64,000 nt of DNA, from positions 2,542,001 to 2,606,000 of the forward strand of contig CAWAHD010000005.1 in assembly GCA_963781785.1 (NCBI GenBank), in the 5' to 3' direction. A program made the translations under genes and the position numbers. The number at the start of each line of letters is the position of its first letter. The stretch's first letter is position 1. The DNA is from CAWAHD01 sp963781785 (GTDB taxonomy: Bacteria; Planctomycetota; Planctomycetia; Isosphaerales; Isosphaeraceae). Shown here piece after piece: positions 26,782 to 37,071 of the stretch. The notes under the pieces are model-generated. The model ran no database searches. It worked only from the letters and a program-made list of their open reading frames with translations, and had not been told where the DNA came from.

Positions 26782-27103
26782 TTACTCGATTTCGTCGAGG
26801 AAGAGTTGGTACTCGAAGCCGTTCATGGACGGGTTATCGATGAAGCTCCGCGAAGGCACACGACCCGTCTTCCCGGAGTTGCTCGATGACGCGCCTTTCG
26901 CCACGAAACCGCCGCACCTCGACGTCTCCCAACGCCGCGTACATCGATATACTGTCAGTCTGATGCTGGGATATCCCGAGCTCGATCGCCAGGTCGCGCA
27001 GGGATGATCGGCGCCGTGCTCCGACTTCCGGGCCCGAGCTGGTGGTCGAGCGAGCAAGCGCTATCATTTCATGCGGCCAACCGGCCGGCTCACGCCGACG
27101 CAA
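26782..27103 (-). pseudogene. Doubtful small gene or relic
   Basis: Two overlapping minus-strand frames each look natural only in part. One has LRDLAIELGISQHQTDSISM then AALGDVEVRRFRGERRVIEQ; the other ends FIDNPSMNGFEYQLFLDEIE. Together they could be one small protein of about 90 residues with a single shift near 26880, but neither half matches a family I know. Confidence 0.25.
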
Positions 27104-27307
27104 TCAGATTTCCGGAATGGCGATGCCCAATATCAGCGCGATCTCCTTGATTTCGTTGGCGTCGGTCACTTCAGCGACCCCGTTGAAGAGGATCAGTTCA
27201 AGCTGCGGAGGGCGCGCCTCGCCGCTCATGTAGGTCACATGCGTTACCGCATCGAGATTGATCCACTCTTGCCGGTCCGGTCCTGCCGTGATCTGAAACA
27301 GGCGCAT
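27104..27307 (-). CDS. Small hypothetical protein
   Basis: ATG at 27307 gives 67 residues, MRLFQITAGPDRQEWINLDA, then VTHVTYMSGEARPPQLELIL and a helical end ANEIKEIALILGIAIPEI. The pattern of two short strands and a helix suggests a compact soluble fold. ATG at 27349 would add 14 residues. No family is recognised and it stands alone. Confidence 0.5.
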   Translation of the reverse strand: MRLFQITAGPDRQEWINLDAVTHVTYMSGEARPPQLELILFNGVAEVTDANEIKEIALILGIAIPEI

Positions 27308-27521
27308 AGAACCCTCGCGGAGTGATGCGTAGGTGGCGTGCGTTATCATGTAGGCGGGTTTGATGGCCCTGACATGCTAACTCGCCGCGGCCGAGTTTTC
27401 CAGCGTCGAGAAACCTCGTGTCGCAGCGATCAAGGCTCCGGACGCTCTTGTCACCCGCCTCCAACGGCAATAATCGTGCCAAAAAAACGATGATGATCGA
27501 TTCAACGCGATCAATTCGGTG

Positions 27522-28163
27522 TCATCTACCAATCGACGGGAGCCAGCAACACAGGGGGACTGGGCTGGCTCGGATGGGGATCGGGCGGTCGAATTGCCAC
27601 CCGTTGTAGCGCGGATCGATCCCCGGTTTCGAGGCCGCTCCTGACTGCGCCAGGATCTCCGTGCGCATCTGCTGCCGCGTGATTTCATTGGGGTCGATGT
27701 AGAACGGAGTCTTGACTGTGTTCAGCGCGGCGAATTGACCGCTCGTACCTGGTGATACGGCTGCCTTTCTCTTGTAGATGATCCGGCACTCGCGCACCTG
27801 GAGCTTATCCTTTTCCTCGAACGAGGTCGTCCTGTTCAGCTTTCCGAGGAAGAGCGCCTGATTGAGCGCGGTCACTCTCGGGTCGGTCTCGATCTCCGTC
27901 TTTCGACCGACATCGAGCACGCGCTCTCCCTGGTTCACTTCCTCGGCACGCACAATCTCATATCCCTCGGGGAAGTGGCGGCTCATCAATTCCTCCGCCT
28001 GGGAGCGGAAGCTCTGCTTGCCCTGATACGTGTTGACCGGGATGGCCACGACGCCGAGATCCGCATCCTGGTAAACGTAGCGCGCAACGATCGCTTGAGA
28101 ACAGCCCGAGGCCGCCAGGCAGAACATCCCGATTGATGGCAGCCAGAACGGCGCACGCTTCAT
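27522..28163 (-). CDS. Lipoprotein, unknown function
   Basis: ATG at 28163 opens a lipoprotein signal, MKRAPFWLPSIGMFCLAASG followed by Cys (lipobox LAASGC). The mature part of about 190 residues contains RYVYQDADLGVVAIPVNTYQ, EELMSRHFPEGYEIVRAEEV and LQVRECRIIYKRKA. This resembles planctomycete envelope lipoproteins of unknown role that begin SQxxxARYVYQD. The natural C-terminus seems to be the PxPLCCWLPSIGR end, which is odd. The 309 bases between this gene and the next (28164-28472) contain no recognisable gene. Confidence 0.65.
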   Translation of the reverse strand: MKRAPFWLPSIGMFCLAASGCSQAIVARYVYQDADLGVVAIPVNTYQGKQSFRSQAEELMSRHFPEGYEIVRAEEVNQGERVLDVGRKTEIETDPRVTALNQALFLGKLNRTTSFEEKDKLQVRECRIIYKRKAAVSPGTSGQFAALNTVKTPFYIDPNEITRQQMRTEILAQSGAASKPGIDPRYNGWQFDRPIPIRASPVPLCCWLPSIGR

Positions 28164-28472
28164 CACTGCTACCTCGTCCGCTCCAACGCGACGGTCGAGA
28201 CCAGCCCACAGCGGCAAACCACGACCGGGCCGATGGAAGGACAAACCGGCACGAACCAACGCAGAGATCCATCTGAAGGGAATGGCAGTCTATGGCAATC
28301 TGGTAAACCGGTCAAGCTGAAGCCTCAGAACGCGCGGCGGCAGTTGCCGCTGCGAAGCAAGCGGACCGCATCAGGCGGCTCGTGCGACGGCTCGCGAACG
28401 TGCGCCAGACGAACAGATCGCACGCGCCGGTTTTGCTGGCGAAGGGCGATACAGGGTCGTCGAGGTCCGAGC

Positions 28473-30047
28473 TCACGGCGGGCGCCGGGCGTGGGTCGTG
28501 ATTTCGCCCTCCAGGACGCCGGCCATCCGGGCGAAGAGCTCGTCCCAGTCTCCCAGATTGGCCTGGCGAAACAGGCGAGAGCGGGGATACCAGACGGTCT
28601 CGTCGCCATCGAGCAGCCAGCGCCATTCACCGAACCGGGACAGGGCGACCCAGCATCGCACACCAAGGCCACCGGCCAAGTGGGCCGTCGCGGTGTCCGG
28701 TGTGACGACCAGGTCGACGAGGCTCATCAGGGCTGCCGTGTCGAGAAAATCGCGCCGATCTTCCTGACCGTTTGATCCCGTGCCGAGCTCAGTGACCGCA
28801 AACCGCCCGGCCGGCTCGCGGAGCTGCTCGGTCCCCGCCCCTTTTTGCAGGCTGATCAGTCGCACGTTCGGCAAAGCGGCCAGCGGCGCGAGCTGAGCCA
28901 GCGCGAACGATCGCCAGCGATCGACTCGATTATCCCGGCTTCCCTGCCAGACAACCCCGATTGTGAACACGCTGGCCAGTTCGGAAACGCCCAGGGCCCG
29001 CTCGAGCACGTTCCGCCAGTGCGAGATGGTATGCTGGTCGGCGGACAGATAGGGCGCGTTCGGGAGCGTCTCCCGGCCCGATCCCACGATCGCGGGCACG
29101 CTCAAAAGCGGAGCATGCACGTCAAAATCGGGTAAAGTTGACGGTCTCTCGAACACACGATCGACGCCTTCGACACGCGCGATCAGCCGCAGGAGCGTAG
29201 CCTGGCAAACAACCCATACCGTGCCGCCTCGCCGCTTGACCTCGGGAATGAACCGCGCGAACTGCAACGTGTCGCCCAGTCCTTGCTCCCAGTGCAATAC
29301 GATCGTCTGCCCGGTGAGATCGTTTCCGGTCCAGCGTGGGCGTGCAAAGCTCAGGCCGGGTGCGTTCCGGCATTGGAGACGCCATTCCCATTCCGGCCAG
29401 CCCCGTTCGAAGTCCCCCTGCGCCAGCCAGCCCAGAGCCCGATCGCGATGGGCCTCCGGCAAATCCGGACAGAGCTCGATCGACCGATCGTAGCAGGCCA
29501 TCGCCTCGTCCCAGCTCCCCTGCCGCGCCAGGGTCTTCCCCGCGTTGTCCCAGGCACTGGCCGAATCGGGGCGCAGCTTCAGTGCCGATCGCACCCACCG
29601 GAGCGACTCTTCAAAATGCCCGAGCTCTGAGAGCGCAACACCCAGGTTCATCTGCGCGTCGAACGATCCGGGCTCCCACTCGAGCGCCCGGCGATAGAAC
29701 GCCAGAGCGCGATCGGGCTGACCTCGATCCCACGTGGCGATGCCCAGGTTGTTCAGAATACTGGAGTCATTTGGCTTGATTTGATGTGCACGAAGGAAGT
29801 ACGCCAGCGCCTCCGGAGTGCGACCACGCTGCCAGACGGCCGTCCCCAGGTTGTTCAAGATCTCCGGATCATTCGGTTTGAGCTTGAGCGCCTCGCGCAG
29901 CGAAGCCTCGGCTTCGGCGAACCTGCCCGCGAGCAAGAGGTCAGTCCCCAAAGCGTAATGCCGACTGGCTGCTGAATGGATCGCGATCGGATCAGCCCCG
30001 TCGATTTGCGCCATACCGGGTATCGGCCGTGTCGACACCCCAGCCAT
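28473..30047 (-). CDS. TPR glycosyltransferase-like protein, copy 1
   Basis: 524 residues. The N-terminal 215 residues are about five TPR repeats (for example AEASLREALKLKPNDPEILN, then ALAYFLRAHQIKPNDSSILN). The C-terminal half is a GT-B-type domain similar to GT9/GT41 enzymes: LHWEQGLGDTLQFARFIPEV, then VTPDTATAHLAGGLGVRCWV, the nucleotide-sugar-binding region, and WYPRSRLFRQ. It may glycosylate proteins or surface glycans. It lies directly behind a close paralogue on the same strand (gap of 30 bases), clearly a tandem duplication. Confidence 0.75.
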   Translation of the reverse strand: MAGVSTRPIPGMAQIDGADPIAIHSAASRHYALGTDLLLAGRFAEAEASLREALKLKPNDPEILNNLGTAVWQRGRTPEALAYFLRAHQIKPNDSSILNNLGIATWDRGQPDRALAFYRRALEWEPGSFDAQMNLGVALSELGHFEESLRWVRSALKLRPDSASAWDNAGKTLARQGSWDEAMACYDRSIELCPDLPEAHRDRALGWLAQGDFERGWPEWEWRLQCRNAPGLSFARPRWTGNDLTGQTIVLHWEQGLGDTLQFARFIPEVKRRGGTVWVVCQATLLRLIARVEGVDRVFERPSTLPDFDVHAPLLSVPAIVGSGRETLPNAPYLSADQHTISHWRNVLERALGVSELASVFTIGVVWQGSRDNRVDRWRSFALAQLAPLAALPNVRLISLQKGAGTEQLREPAGRFAVTELGTGSNGQEDRRDFLDTAALMSLVDLVVTPDTATAHLAGGLGVRCWVALSRFGEWRWLLDGDETVWYPRSRLFRQANLGDWDELFARMAGVLEGEITTHARRPP

Positions 30048-30077
30048 GAGAATGCTCCCTCGGGCCGGAGATTCGTG

Positions 30078-31640
30078 TCAGGTTGGAGTCGTCAATTCGC
30101 GTTCCAGCACGCCGGCCATCCGTTTGAAGAGCTCGTCCCACTCTCCCATCTTGGCCTGGCGAAACAGCCTCGCCCGCGGATACCAGGGGGTGGTGTCGCC
30201 ATCGACCATCCAGCGCCAATCTCCCACCAGCGACAGGGCAACCCAGCACCGCACCCCGAGCGCACCGGCCAGATGGGCCGTCGCCGTCTCTGGAGTGACG
30301 ACCAGGTTGACGAGGCTCATCAAGGCTGCCGTGTCCAGGAAATCGCGACGGTCTTCCTGACCGCCCGATCCCGTGTCGAGCTCGGTGACCGGAAATCGCC
30401 CGGCTAGCTCGCGGATCTGCTCGGTGCCCGCGCCTTTCTGCAGGCTGATCAACCGCACGTTCGGCAAAGCCGCCAGCGGCGCAAGCAGAGCGAGTGGGAA
30501 CGATCGCCAGCGATCGATTCGGTTTTCAGGGTTCCCCTGCCAGACAATCCCAATGGTGAAGACCGTGGCCAGGTCGGAGACGCTGAGGACCCGCTCAAGA
30601 ACTTGCCGCCAGAAAGCGATCGTGGCCGGGTCAGCCGACAGGTAGGGCTCCCTCGGCAGTGTGGCCAGGGTGTTTCCCATGATCGCGGGCAGGCTCATGA
30701 GCGGAGCATGCACGTGAAAATCGGGCACGGGGCAGCAACCCTCATACACTCGGTCGACACCTTCGCAGCGCGCGACCAGCCGCACCAAGGATGGCTGGCA
30801 CATCACCCACACCGTGCCGCCGCGCCGCTTGACCTCGGGGACGAACCGCATGAACTGGAGCGTATCGCCCAGTCCCTGCTCCCAGTGCACCAGAATCGTC
30901 CGTCCAGTGAGATCGTTCCCCGTCCAGCGCGGACGTGGAAACCCCAGGCCCGGCGGATTGCGGCATCTGAGCCGCCATTCCATTTCCGGCCAGCCCCGTT
31001 CAAAGTCGCCCATGGTCAGCCAGCCCAGCGAGCGATTTCGATGGGCTTCCGCGAAATCCGGCTTCAGGTCGATCGCCCGATCGTAGCAGGCCATCGCCTC
31101 GTCCCACTTCCCTTGTCGCGCCAGGGTCATCCCGACGTTATCCCAGGCGTCGGGCGAATCGGGCCGCAGCTCCAGGGCCGCTCGCACCCACTGGAGCGCC
31201 TCTTCAAAGTGCCCGAGATCTGAGAGAGCGACCCCCAGGTTCATTCGCGCGTCGAACGACCTGGGCTCAAGGTCGAGCGCACGGCGATAGAACATCGCAG
31301 CGCGCTCCGGCTTGCCTTGATCCCACGTTGCGATGCCCAGGTTGTTCAAGATCCCGAAGTCCTTGGGCTTGAATTGATGCGCACGCAGGTAATACGCGAG
31401 CGCCTCCGGAGTACGACCGAGCTGCCAGACCGCCGTGCCCAGGTTGTTCAGGGTGTCGGCATCGTCGGGCTTGAGCCGAAGCGCCTCGCGCAGGCACCCT
31501 TCGGCTTCGGCGAATCGGCCCGCGCGGAGCAGGTCGGTCCCAAGGACGTAGTAATTACTGGCTGCCGAATGGATTGCGATCGGATGAGCCGTGTGGACCT
31601 GCGCCACACGGGGTGACCGCGCTTGCGGAACCCCAGCCAT
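30078..31640 (-). CDS. TPR glycosyltransferase-like protein, copy 2
   Basis: 520 residues with the same layout as its downstream neighbour: TPR repeats (AEGCLREALRLKPDDADTLN, ALAYYLRAHQFKPKDFGILN) to about residue 215, then the GT-B-like half with VHWEQGLGDTLQFMRFVPEV and VTPETATAHLAGALGVRCWV. Most differences are conservative and spread evenly. ATG at 31640 (MAGVPQARSPRVAQ) is equivalent to the start of copy 1. The upstream 330 bases to the S46 peptidase gene (31641-31969) hold no gene and probably the divergent promoters. Confidence 0.75.
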   Translation of the reverse strand: MAGVPQARSPRVAQVHTAHPIAIHSAASNYYVLGTDLLRAGRFAEAEGCLREALRLKPDDADTLNNLGTAVWQLGRTPEALAYYLRAHQFKPKDFGILNNLGIATWDQGKPERAAMFYRRALDLEPRSFDARMNLGVALSDLGHFEEALQWVRAALELRPDSPDAWDNVGMTLARQGKWDEAMACYDRAIDLKPDFAEAHRNRSLGWLTMGDFERGWPEMEWRLRCRNPPGLGFPRPRWTGNDLTGRTILVHWEQGLGDTLQFMRFVPEVKRRGGTVWVMCQPSLVRLVARCEGVDRVYEGCCPVPDFHVHAPLMSLPAIMGNTLATLPREPYLSADPATIAFWRQVLERVLSVSDLATVFTIGIVWQGNPENRIDRWRSFPLALLAPLAALPNVRLISLQKGAGTEQIRELAGRFPVTELDTGSGGQEDRRDFLDTAALMSLVNLVVTPETATAHLAGALGVRCWVALSLVGDWRWMVDGDTTPWYPRARLFRQAKMGEWDELFKRMAGVLERELTTPT

Positions 31641-31969
31641 TCTGATTGCTCCATCAGGCCGGTCGCGCCGGCCGGATTTCTGCCTGGTCTAGTTCGAGGG
31701 GCTGGCCGGCACCGCCGGCCTTGAGACGTGTATGCGGCCAGAGAGTAAACCGTGATCGGCTGAGTCTTCCAAGAGCAGTTTCCGCGAATCTTGACCCGCT
31801 CGCCGCAGTCTGCCGCTTGCCGAGATGGCCTTTTCGAGCGTAGGCTAATGGGCCTGAAACGGGATTGCGTCCACGTAGGTCAGGCTGAAAAGCCTTGACC
31901 CATGCCGTACTTTCTCGTGCGGTGCCACTCGGTTCCGCCCAATCCATCGAGTTCGAGGAGCCGGCTTTC

Positions 31970-34075
31970 ATGAGGTTCTCTGTTGCGCTCGTGCCGTTTC
32001 CATGTCTGCTCCTCTTGGCGAGCATGGTCCTCTCGGCGCCGGCCCATGCCGACGAGGGGATGTGGGTCTTCAACAACTTGCCGCTTGCTCAGCTCAAGGC
32101 CCGCTACGGATTCGTGCCGCCCGAGGGTTGGACAGATCACCTGCGGTCCGCGGCGGTTCGCTTTAACAACGGCGGTTCCGGCTCGTTCGTCTCCGCGGAC
32201 GGACTGATCATGACCAACCATCACATCGGAGCCGATACCTTGGCGAAGCTCGGAAGTTCCACCAAGGACTATTATCGCGACGGATTCTTTGCTCGGACCT
32301 ATGACCAAGAGGCCAAAGCCCCCGATCTCGAGCTCAACGTGCTCGTTTCGATCGAGGACGTCACCAAGGAAGTCAACCAGGCCGTCACTCCTGGCATGGG
32401 CGACGCCGAGGCGGCGCTTGCTCGCCGCAAGGCGATGGCAGCCCTGGAAAAAGACGCCACCGACAAGAACGCCATGCGGAACGACGTCGTCACCCTTTAC
32501 CAGGGCGGCCAGTACCACCTCTATACCTACAAGAAATACACCGACGTCCGGCTCGTCTTCGCTCCCGAGTTCGACATCGCGTTCTTCGGCGGCGATCCGG
32601 ACAACTTCGAATATCCCCGTTACGACCTGGACATCTGCTTCTTCCGCGCTTACGAGGAGGGTAAGCCCGCGAAAGTCAACCATTTTCTGAAGTGGAGCGC
32701 AGACGGGTCCAAGGAAGGGGATCTTGTGTTCGTCGCGGGTCACCCGGGCCGAACCGACCGGCTCAATACCGTGGCCAGCCTCGAATTCCTCCGCGATGTC
32801 GAGCTGCCGCTGCGACTCGATCTCTTGAAGGCCGGAGAAGCGTTCTTGCTGGAATACGGCAAGAAGAGCCCAGAAGCATTTCGGCAGTCAAAAGAAGACC
32901 TGTTCACGTATCAGAACAGCCGCAAGGCCCGCATCGGCGGCCTTGACGGTCTGCGCGACAGAGCGTTCATGAAGCGAAAAGCCGAGGCGGAAGCCGAGAT
33001 CAAGTCGAAAATACGCTCCGCTCCGGGCGCCTCGCCTTCCAGCGTGGCGGCAGCCTGGGACAAGATCGCACAGACACAGGTGGTCGCCGCCCGCATTATC
33101 AAGCCTTATTTCTTTCATGAGCGCGCTTATGCGTTCAACTCGACCTTGTTTGACATTGCCCGCATGCTCGTGAGACTTGCCGATGAGAAAGAGAAGCCCA
33201 ACTCCGAGCGGCTCGAGGAATATCGCGAATCGGCCCTCAAATCGCTCGAGCTCAAACTGTACTCCGATGCGCCGATCTATCGGGAATACGAGGAAGCCAA
33301 GCTGGCGGATTCCCTGGACCTGTGGAAGAAGATGATGTCGGAAGACCCCTTGATCGAGCGGGTTTTGCATGGGTCCTCGCCGCCGGACGTCGCCAAGGAC
33401 CTCCTGTCCCTGACCAAGCTCGCCGACGTTGCCGTGAGACGCGCGCTGGCCCAGGGCGGCAAGGTCGCCATCCTGGCATCGAACGATCCGATGATCAAGC
33501 TCGCGCTCCTGGTCGATGCCGATTCCCGCGAGTGCGCAAGGTTCAGGACGACGAAATCAAAGGCGTCGAGGCTCCCAACTACGCCTTGATCGCCAAGGCA
33601 CTGTTCGACGACAAAGGCGTCGCCGTCTACCCGGACGCGACCTTCACGCTCCGCCTCGCCTATGGCGCGGTCAAGGGCTATTCGGTCGACGAAAAGGCGA
33701 TCCCCGCGTACACGACGATCGGCGGGGCCTTCACCCACGCGGAAGCCCATGGTTCCCAGCCTCCCTATGAGCTGCCCAAGAGCTGGCTCGAGGCCCGCTC
33801 GGCCGGCAACCTCGATCTCCAGGACTCCCCTCAACTTCGTGTCGACAGCCGATATCATCGGCGGCAACTCGGGAAGCCCGGTGGTCAACCGCGACAACGA
33901 GATCGTCGGCTTGATCTTCGACGGCAATATCCAGTCGCTTGTGCTCGACTTCGGCTACGACGACCGCGTTGCCCGAGCGATTGCCGTCGACTCACGAGGA
34001 ATCATGGAAGCCCTGCGCACCATCTACCACGCGGATCGGCTCGTCAATGAGCTGTCCGGACGCCCAGCACCATGA
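31970..34075 (+). CDS. S46-family dipeptidyl peptidase, two frameshifts
   Basis: ATG at 31970, preceded by GAGGAG, gives a signal peptide (MRFSVALVPFPCLLLLASMV...AHA) and a mature protein starting DEGMWVFNNLPLAQLKARYG. The catalytic His is in LIMTNHHIG, and the Ser lies in ADIIGGNSGSPVVNRDNE, as in DPP7/DPP11-type S46 peptidases of about 700 residues, which remove dipeptides in the periplasm. Two shifts must be repaired, near 33535 (ADSRE/VRKVQDDEIKGVEAP) and near 33830 (LDLQ/TPLNFVSTADIIGG); the parts lie in consecutive frames with no other damage. The end is at 34075 (SGRPAP). Confidence 0.8.
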
Positions 34076-34142
34076 CGCCAGCCGTGCGACTGCGATCGGC
34101 CGCCGGCATTCCGCCATGTCGCATCGGTGCCGCGCGGTTCAT

Positions 34143-34991
34143 TCACCGTTTGAGTTGAATGGTCGCCGACGCCAATCCACCTCCGTCCCAGGCATCAATC
34201 GTGTAGACGCCTGGGTCGAGCGGCTGGGCATTGTGCCCGCTCGGCCTGACCATCCATGTCCAGCGAATGGTTTTCTTCTGGCCGGCCGCGAGCAGCGGTT
34301 GCGCCCGTACTGCCGATCGCTTCGCAAGAGCAGCGGCCTTCATGCTCCCCTGCCCCACGACCTCGGCGCCCCAGAACACCCGGAAGCCGGCCGTTCCGGC
34401 CGTCGGGCCGATCGCGACCGGCTGGCTGCCGGTGTTCGTCAGGGTCAAGCTCATCACGACGCGCTGGCCCGGTTTGATGGACGAACGGTTGGTGGCAAGC
34501 GTCGCGGAAACCGAAGGCTCGATGGGGCTGATCGGAGAAACGACGGTCCCGTTCTGGGACAGGATCTCAAATGTCGCCGATGGGCCGTTGGGCGATTGCT
34601 CGTTGGTGACGGTGTATGTACCGGGTTGCGGCCCCGCCGAGCTCCCCTGGTTCGGCACACTGTCCCACGTGCTCGAGAACGTGTACGACTGGCCCGGCTG
34701 GAGAGTCACCGCCTCGGCCCACATGGGATTGGCCCCGGCATTCGACTGCCATACCGGCACTCCCGCTTCCGACACGGTGAACCCATCGTCACTCGGGGCA
34801 ACCCCGATGTTGAGCGGCTGGCTGCTCGTATTCGTCTCGGTATAAGCGAACTTGACCGGCTCACCGATTTGATAGACCGACTGATCCGTCGTCAAGGTCG
34901 CCGAGATCCCACCGGACAACAACGACCGTTCCTCGAGTGCCTCGAGCCGCGGACGCGATATCCTTCGGGATCTTTGCGAACACGGCATCAT
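34143..34991 (-). CDS. Secreted BsuPI-domain protein, copy 1
   Basis: ATG at 34991 gives about 282 residues starting MMPCSQRSRRISRPRLEALE, then ERSLLSGG, the planctomycete extracellular N-terminal motif. The next 120 residues form a BsuPI-like domain (SATLTTDQSVYQIGEPVKFA, NTSSQPLNIGVAPSDDGF, LQPGQSYTFSSTWDSVPNQG). A second, more diverged domain follows (SATLATNRSSIKPGQRVVMS...). BsuPI is named after the intracellular proteinase inhibitor of Bacillus subtilis; here it is probably a surface or secreted beta-sandwich. A paralogue lies just upstream. Confidence 0.75.
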   Translation of the reverse strand: MMPCSQRSRRISRPRLEALEERSLLSGGISATLTTDQSVYQIGEPVKFAYTETNTSSQPLNIGVAPSDDGFTVSEAGVPVWQSNAGANPMWAEAVTLQPGQSYTFSSTWDSVPNQGSSAGPQPGTYTVTNEQSPNGPSATFEILSQNGTVVSPISPIEPSVSATLATNRSSIKPGQRVVMSLTLTNTGSQPVAIGPTAGTAGFRVFWGAEVVGQGSMKAAALAKRSAVRAQPLLAAGQKKTIRWTWMVRPSGHNAQPLDPGVYTIDAWDGGGLASATIQLKR

Positions 34992-35163
34992 GGCGGATCC
35001 CCCGTCCTGGCTGACCCTCAGAACGACCGAATGAGACTGAACGGCTTCCTGACTTCCTTGCAGGAACCGGACCACTTAGCTGATCTTCCGCCAATTCACG
35101 ATCCACGTTGAAGCAATCATGCAATCACAAGGCGGCCAACCGGTGATCACTTGTCGGAAAGCT

Positions 35164-35958
35164 CTAGCCCAAAGGCCAGGTTATGGCAAGGTCTTCTGAC
35201 CTCGCGAATCGCGGAACGTTTGGGCTCGAGACGCTGAAATCGGCGCCCCAGACATTCGTGCCGAGCAGCGGGCCCGTGTTGACGATCCCGTTCCAGGTGG
35301 CCGATTGAACGACCGCTTGCCCGGGTTGCAGCGTTTGTGTCGTGACGGACCCGCTATTGCCGGATTGCCACACGGTACTGCCGTCGAGATCGACCGCGAA
35401 ATTCGTCGGCGCCACGTTGACCGTGATGGGCTGGGCGCTGGTGTTCGTTTCCGTCAGCGTGATCTGAATCGGCTGCCCCGCTCCGTATTCCGTTTGGTCT
35501 GTAGTCAGGCTGTAGGAAAGGTCACCCGCGATTTGAAATGTCGCCGATGGACCATCGGGCACCTGTTGATTCGTGACCGTGAATGTTCCCGGTTCCAGCG
35601 CGACCGAGCTTCCCATGTTCGGCAGGCCGTCCCAGGTGCTCGTGAACACATGCGATTGGCCCGGCTGGAGCGTGAGAAGCACAATATTCATGGGATTGAC
35701 GCCGGCATTCGATTGCCAGACCGTCACCCTCGCTTCCTTGACGATGAACCCATCGTCAAAGGCGGCCAGCGCGATCTCGACTGGCTGGCTGCTCGTGTTC
35801 GTCTCTGTGAACGAGAGCTGGATCGGCTCACCCACCTGGTCAACAGATTTGTCGGTCGTCAATGTATCCGTGAGTCCCCCGGATAAGAGCGACCTTCGCT
35901 CGAGCCCTTCAGGCTGCGGACGAGTTGTTCTTCTCGATGGGAGAGTGGACTGCCTCAT
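35164..35958 (-). CDS. Secreted BsuPI-domain protein, copy 2
   Basis: 264 residues, starting MRQSTLPSRRTTRPQPEGLE followed by RRSLLSGG, the same extracellular motif. Two BsuPI-like domains follow, at about residues 28-140 (TDTLTTDKSVDQVGEPIQLS, VWQSNAGVNP, LQPGQSHVFTSTWDGLPNMG) and 146-250 (SYSLTTDQTEYGAGQPIQIT...). The first domain is very close to that of the downstream paralogue, so the pair arose by duplication and then diverged at the C-terminus. No catalytic residues are expected. Confidence 0.75.
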   Translation of the reverse strand: MRQSTLPSRRTTRPQPEGLERRSLLSGGLTDTLTTDKSVDQVGEPIQLSFTETNTSSQPVEIALAAFDDGFIVKEARVTVWQSNAGVNPMNIVLLTLQPGQSHVFTSTWDGLPNMGSSVALEPGTFTVTNQQVPDGPSATFQIAGDLSYSLTTDQTEYGAGQPIQITLTETNTSAQPITVNVAPTNFAVDLDGSTVWQSGNSGSVTTQTLQPGQAVVQSATWNGIVNTGPLLGTNVWGADFSVSSPNVPRFARSEDLAITWPLG

Positions 35959-36121
35959 GCCGGATCCCCCCTCGTTGGCTACGCTCAGAAATGACTCATC
36001 TGCCTGAACGATTCCTGGCTCGCTTCCAGGATCCCAGGCAGCAACGGCGGATCTTCCGACAGGTCTCGATCGGAGTCAATGCAAGGATGCAATTATTTGG
36101 TTGCTGAGCGTTCTCGATCGC

Positions 36122-36657
36122 TCAAAAATCGGTCGAGCAGCTCTCGGCGCCCCGCTTCTTGAGATACTGCTGGTGGTATTCCTCGGCGCAAAGAACGGGG
36201 CTACGGGCACGATCTGAGTAACGATCGGCCGCCGGTAGCGTCCCACACCTTCCAATCGCGCCTGCGACTCCTCGGCCTCGGCCTTTTGCTGCTCGTCGTG
36301 ATAGAAGATTACCGAGCGGTATTGAGCCCCGATGTCCGGCCCTTGGCGGTTGAGCTGCGTCGGGTCGTGCGCGGACCAGAATACCTCGAGCAACCGCTCA
36401 TAGGAGACCATGGCCGGGTCATATTCGACCTGAACCACCTCGGCGTGTCCCGTGCGGTCAGTGCAGACATCTTCGTAAGTGGGGTTCGCAAGATGCCCGC
36501 CCGAGTAGCCGACGACCGTCCCGGTCACGCCGGGCACCTGGCGGAATGCCGCCTCGACGCCCCAGAAACAACCTGCCCCAAAGGTCGCTTGCTTCACGGA
36601 AGGCGCCAATCCGAAAGGGAAGGGCGAAGAAAGCCCGAACCACGCACGCCAGTGCAA
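36122..36657 (-). CDS. msrA: Peptide methionine sulfoxide reductase A, frameshifted
   Basis: The N-terminal part contains the catalytic motif ATFGAGCFWGVEAAFR, with the active-site Cys, and VVGYSGGHLANPTYEDVCTD, TGHAEVVQVEYDP and DPTQLNRQGPDIGAQYRSVI, all typical of MsrA, which repairs oxidised methionine with thioredoxin. After VTQIVPVAPFF the frame is lost near 36200; the adjacent frame continues AEEYHQQYLKKRGAESC and ends at 36122 with STDF, a normal MsrA terminus with the resolving Cys. The start MHWRAWFG is uncertain; no clear signal is visible. Confidence 0.85.
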
Positions 36658-37071
36658 TCCACCTCCATCTTACAACCCGCACGACCGAATTAATCGGCAA
36701 AATCCTCAGAATCCTCTGGATAGTGGTCGATTCTTAAGAAGCCGGAGTGAATCAAATGACCGGTGGATCTCGGTCCGCGCCGAGCGCGGTCGAGAATAAG
36801 TAAATCGCCCGATCGAATCGCGAAGATCGTAGTCGCGATTCTCGACATCGGCGCAACTCATGAGCGGATAATGAGTTTCGTTCAATTCGTGACAACGACG
36901 AAGCCTTCCCTCCTGCCTCGCGGTTTTCCAAGTCTTTGAATTCTGCCCAGTATGGCAGCAGGTTGCGAGAGGCCGAACGTGACAAATTGTGCAGGCGTAC
37001 AGAGAGTAGATCGCGGTTCGAGACGGAGTCTTTCGCCGCCAAGTTGTGTACGGTCGTCGGAGCGCCTTTCG
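36658..37071. other. Intergenic, no gene seen
   Basis: About 410 bases between divergent msrA and the porin gene. It is lower in GC than its surroundings (AATAAGTAAATCG, TAATGAGTTTCG) and should hold the two promoters, but I cannot pick convincing -35/-10 pairs. Confidence 0.5.
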
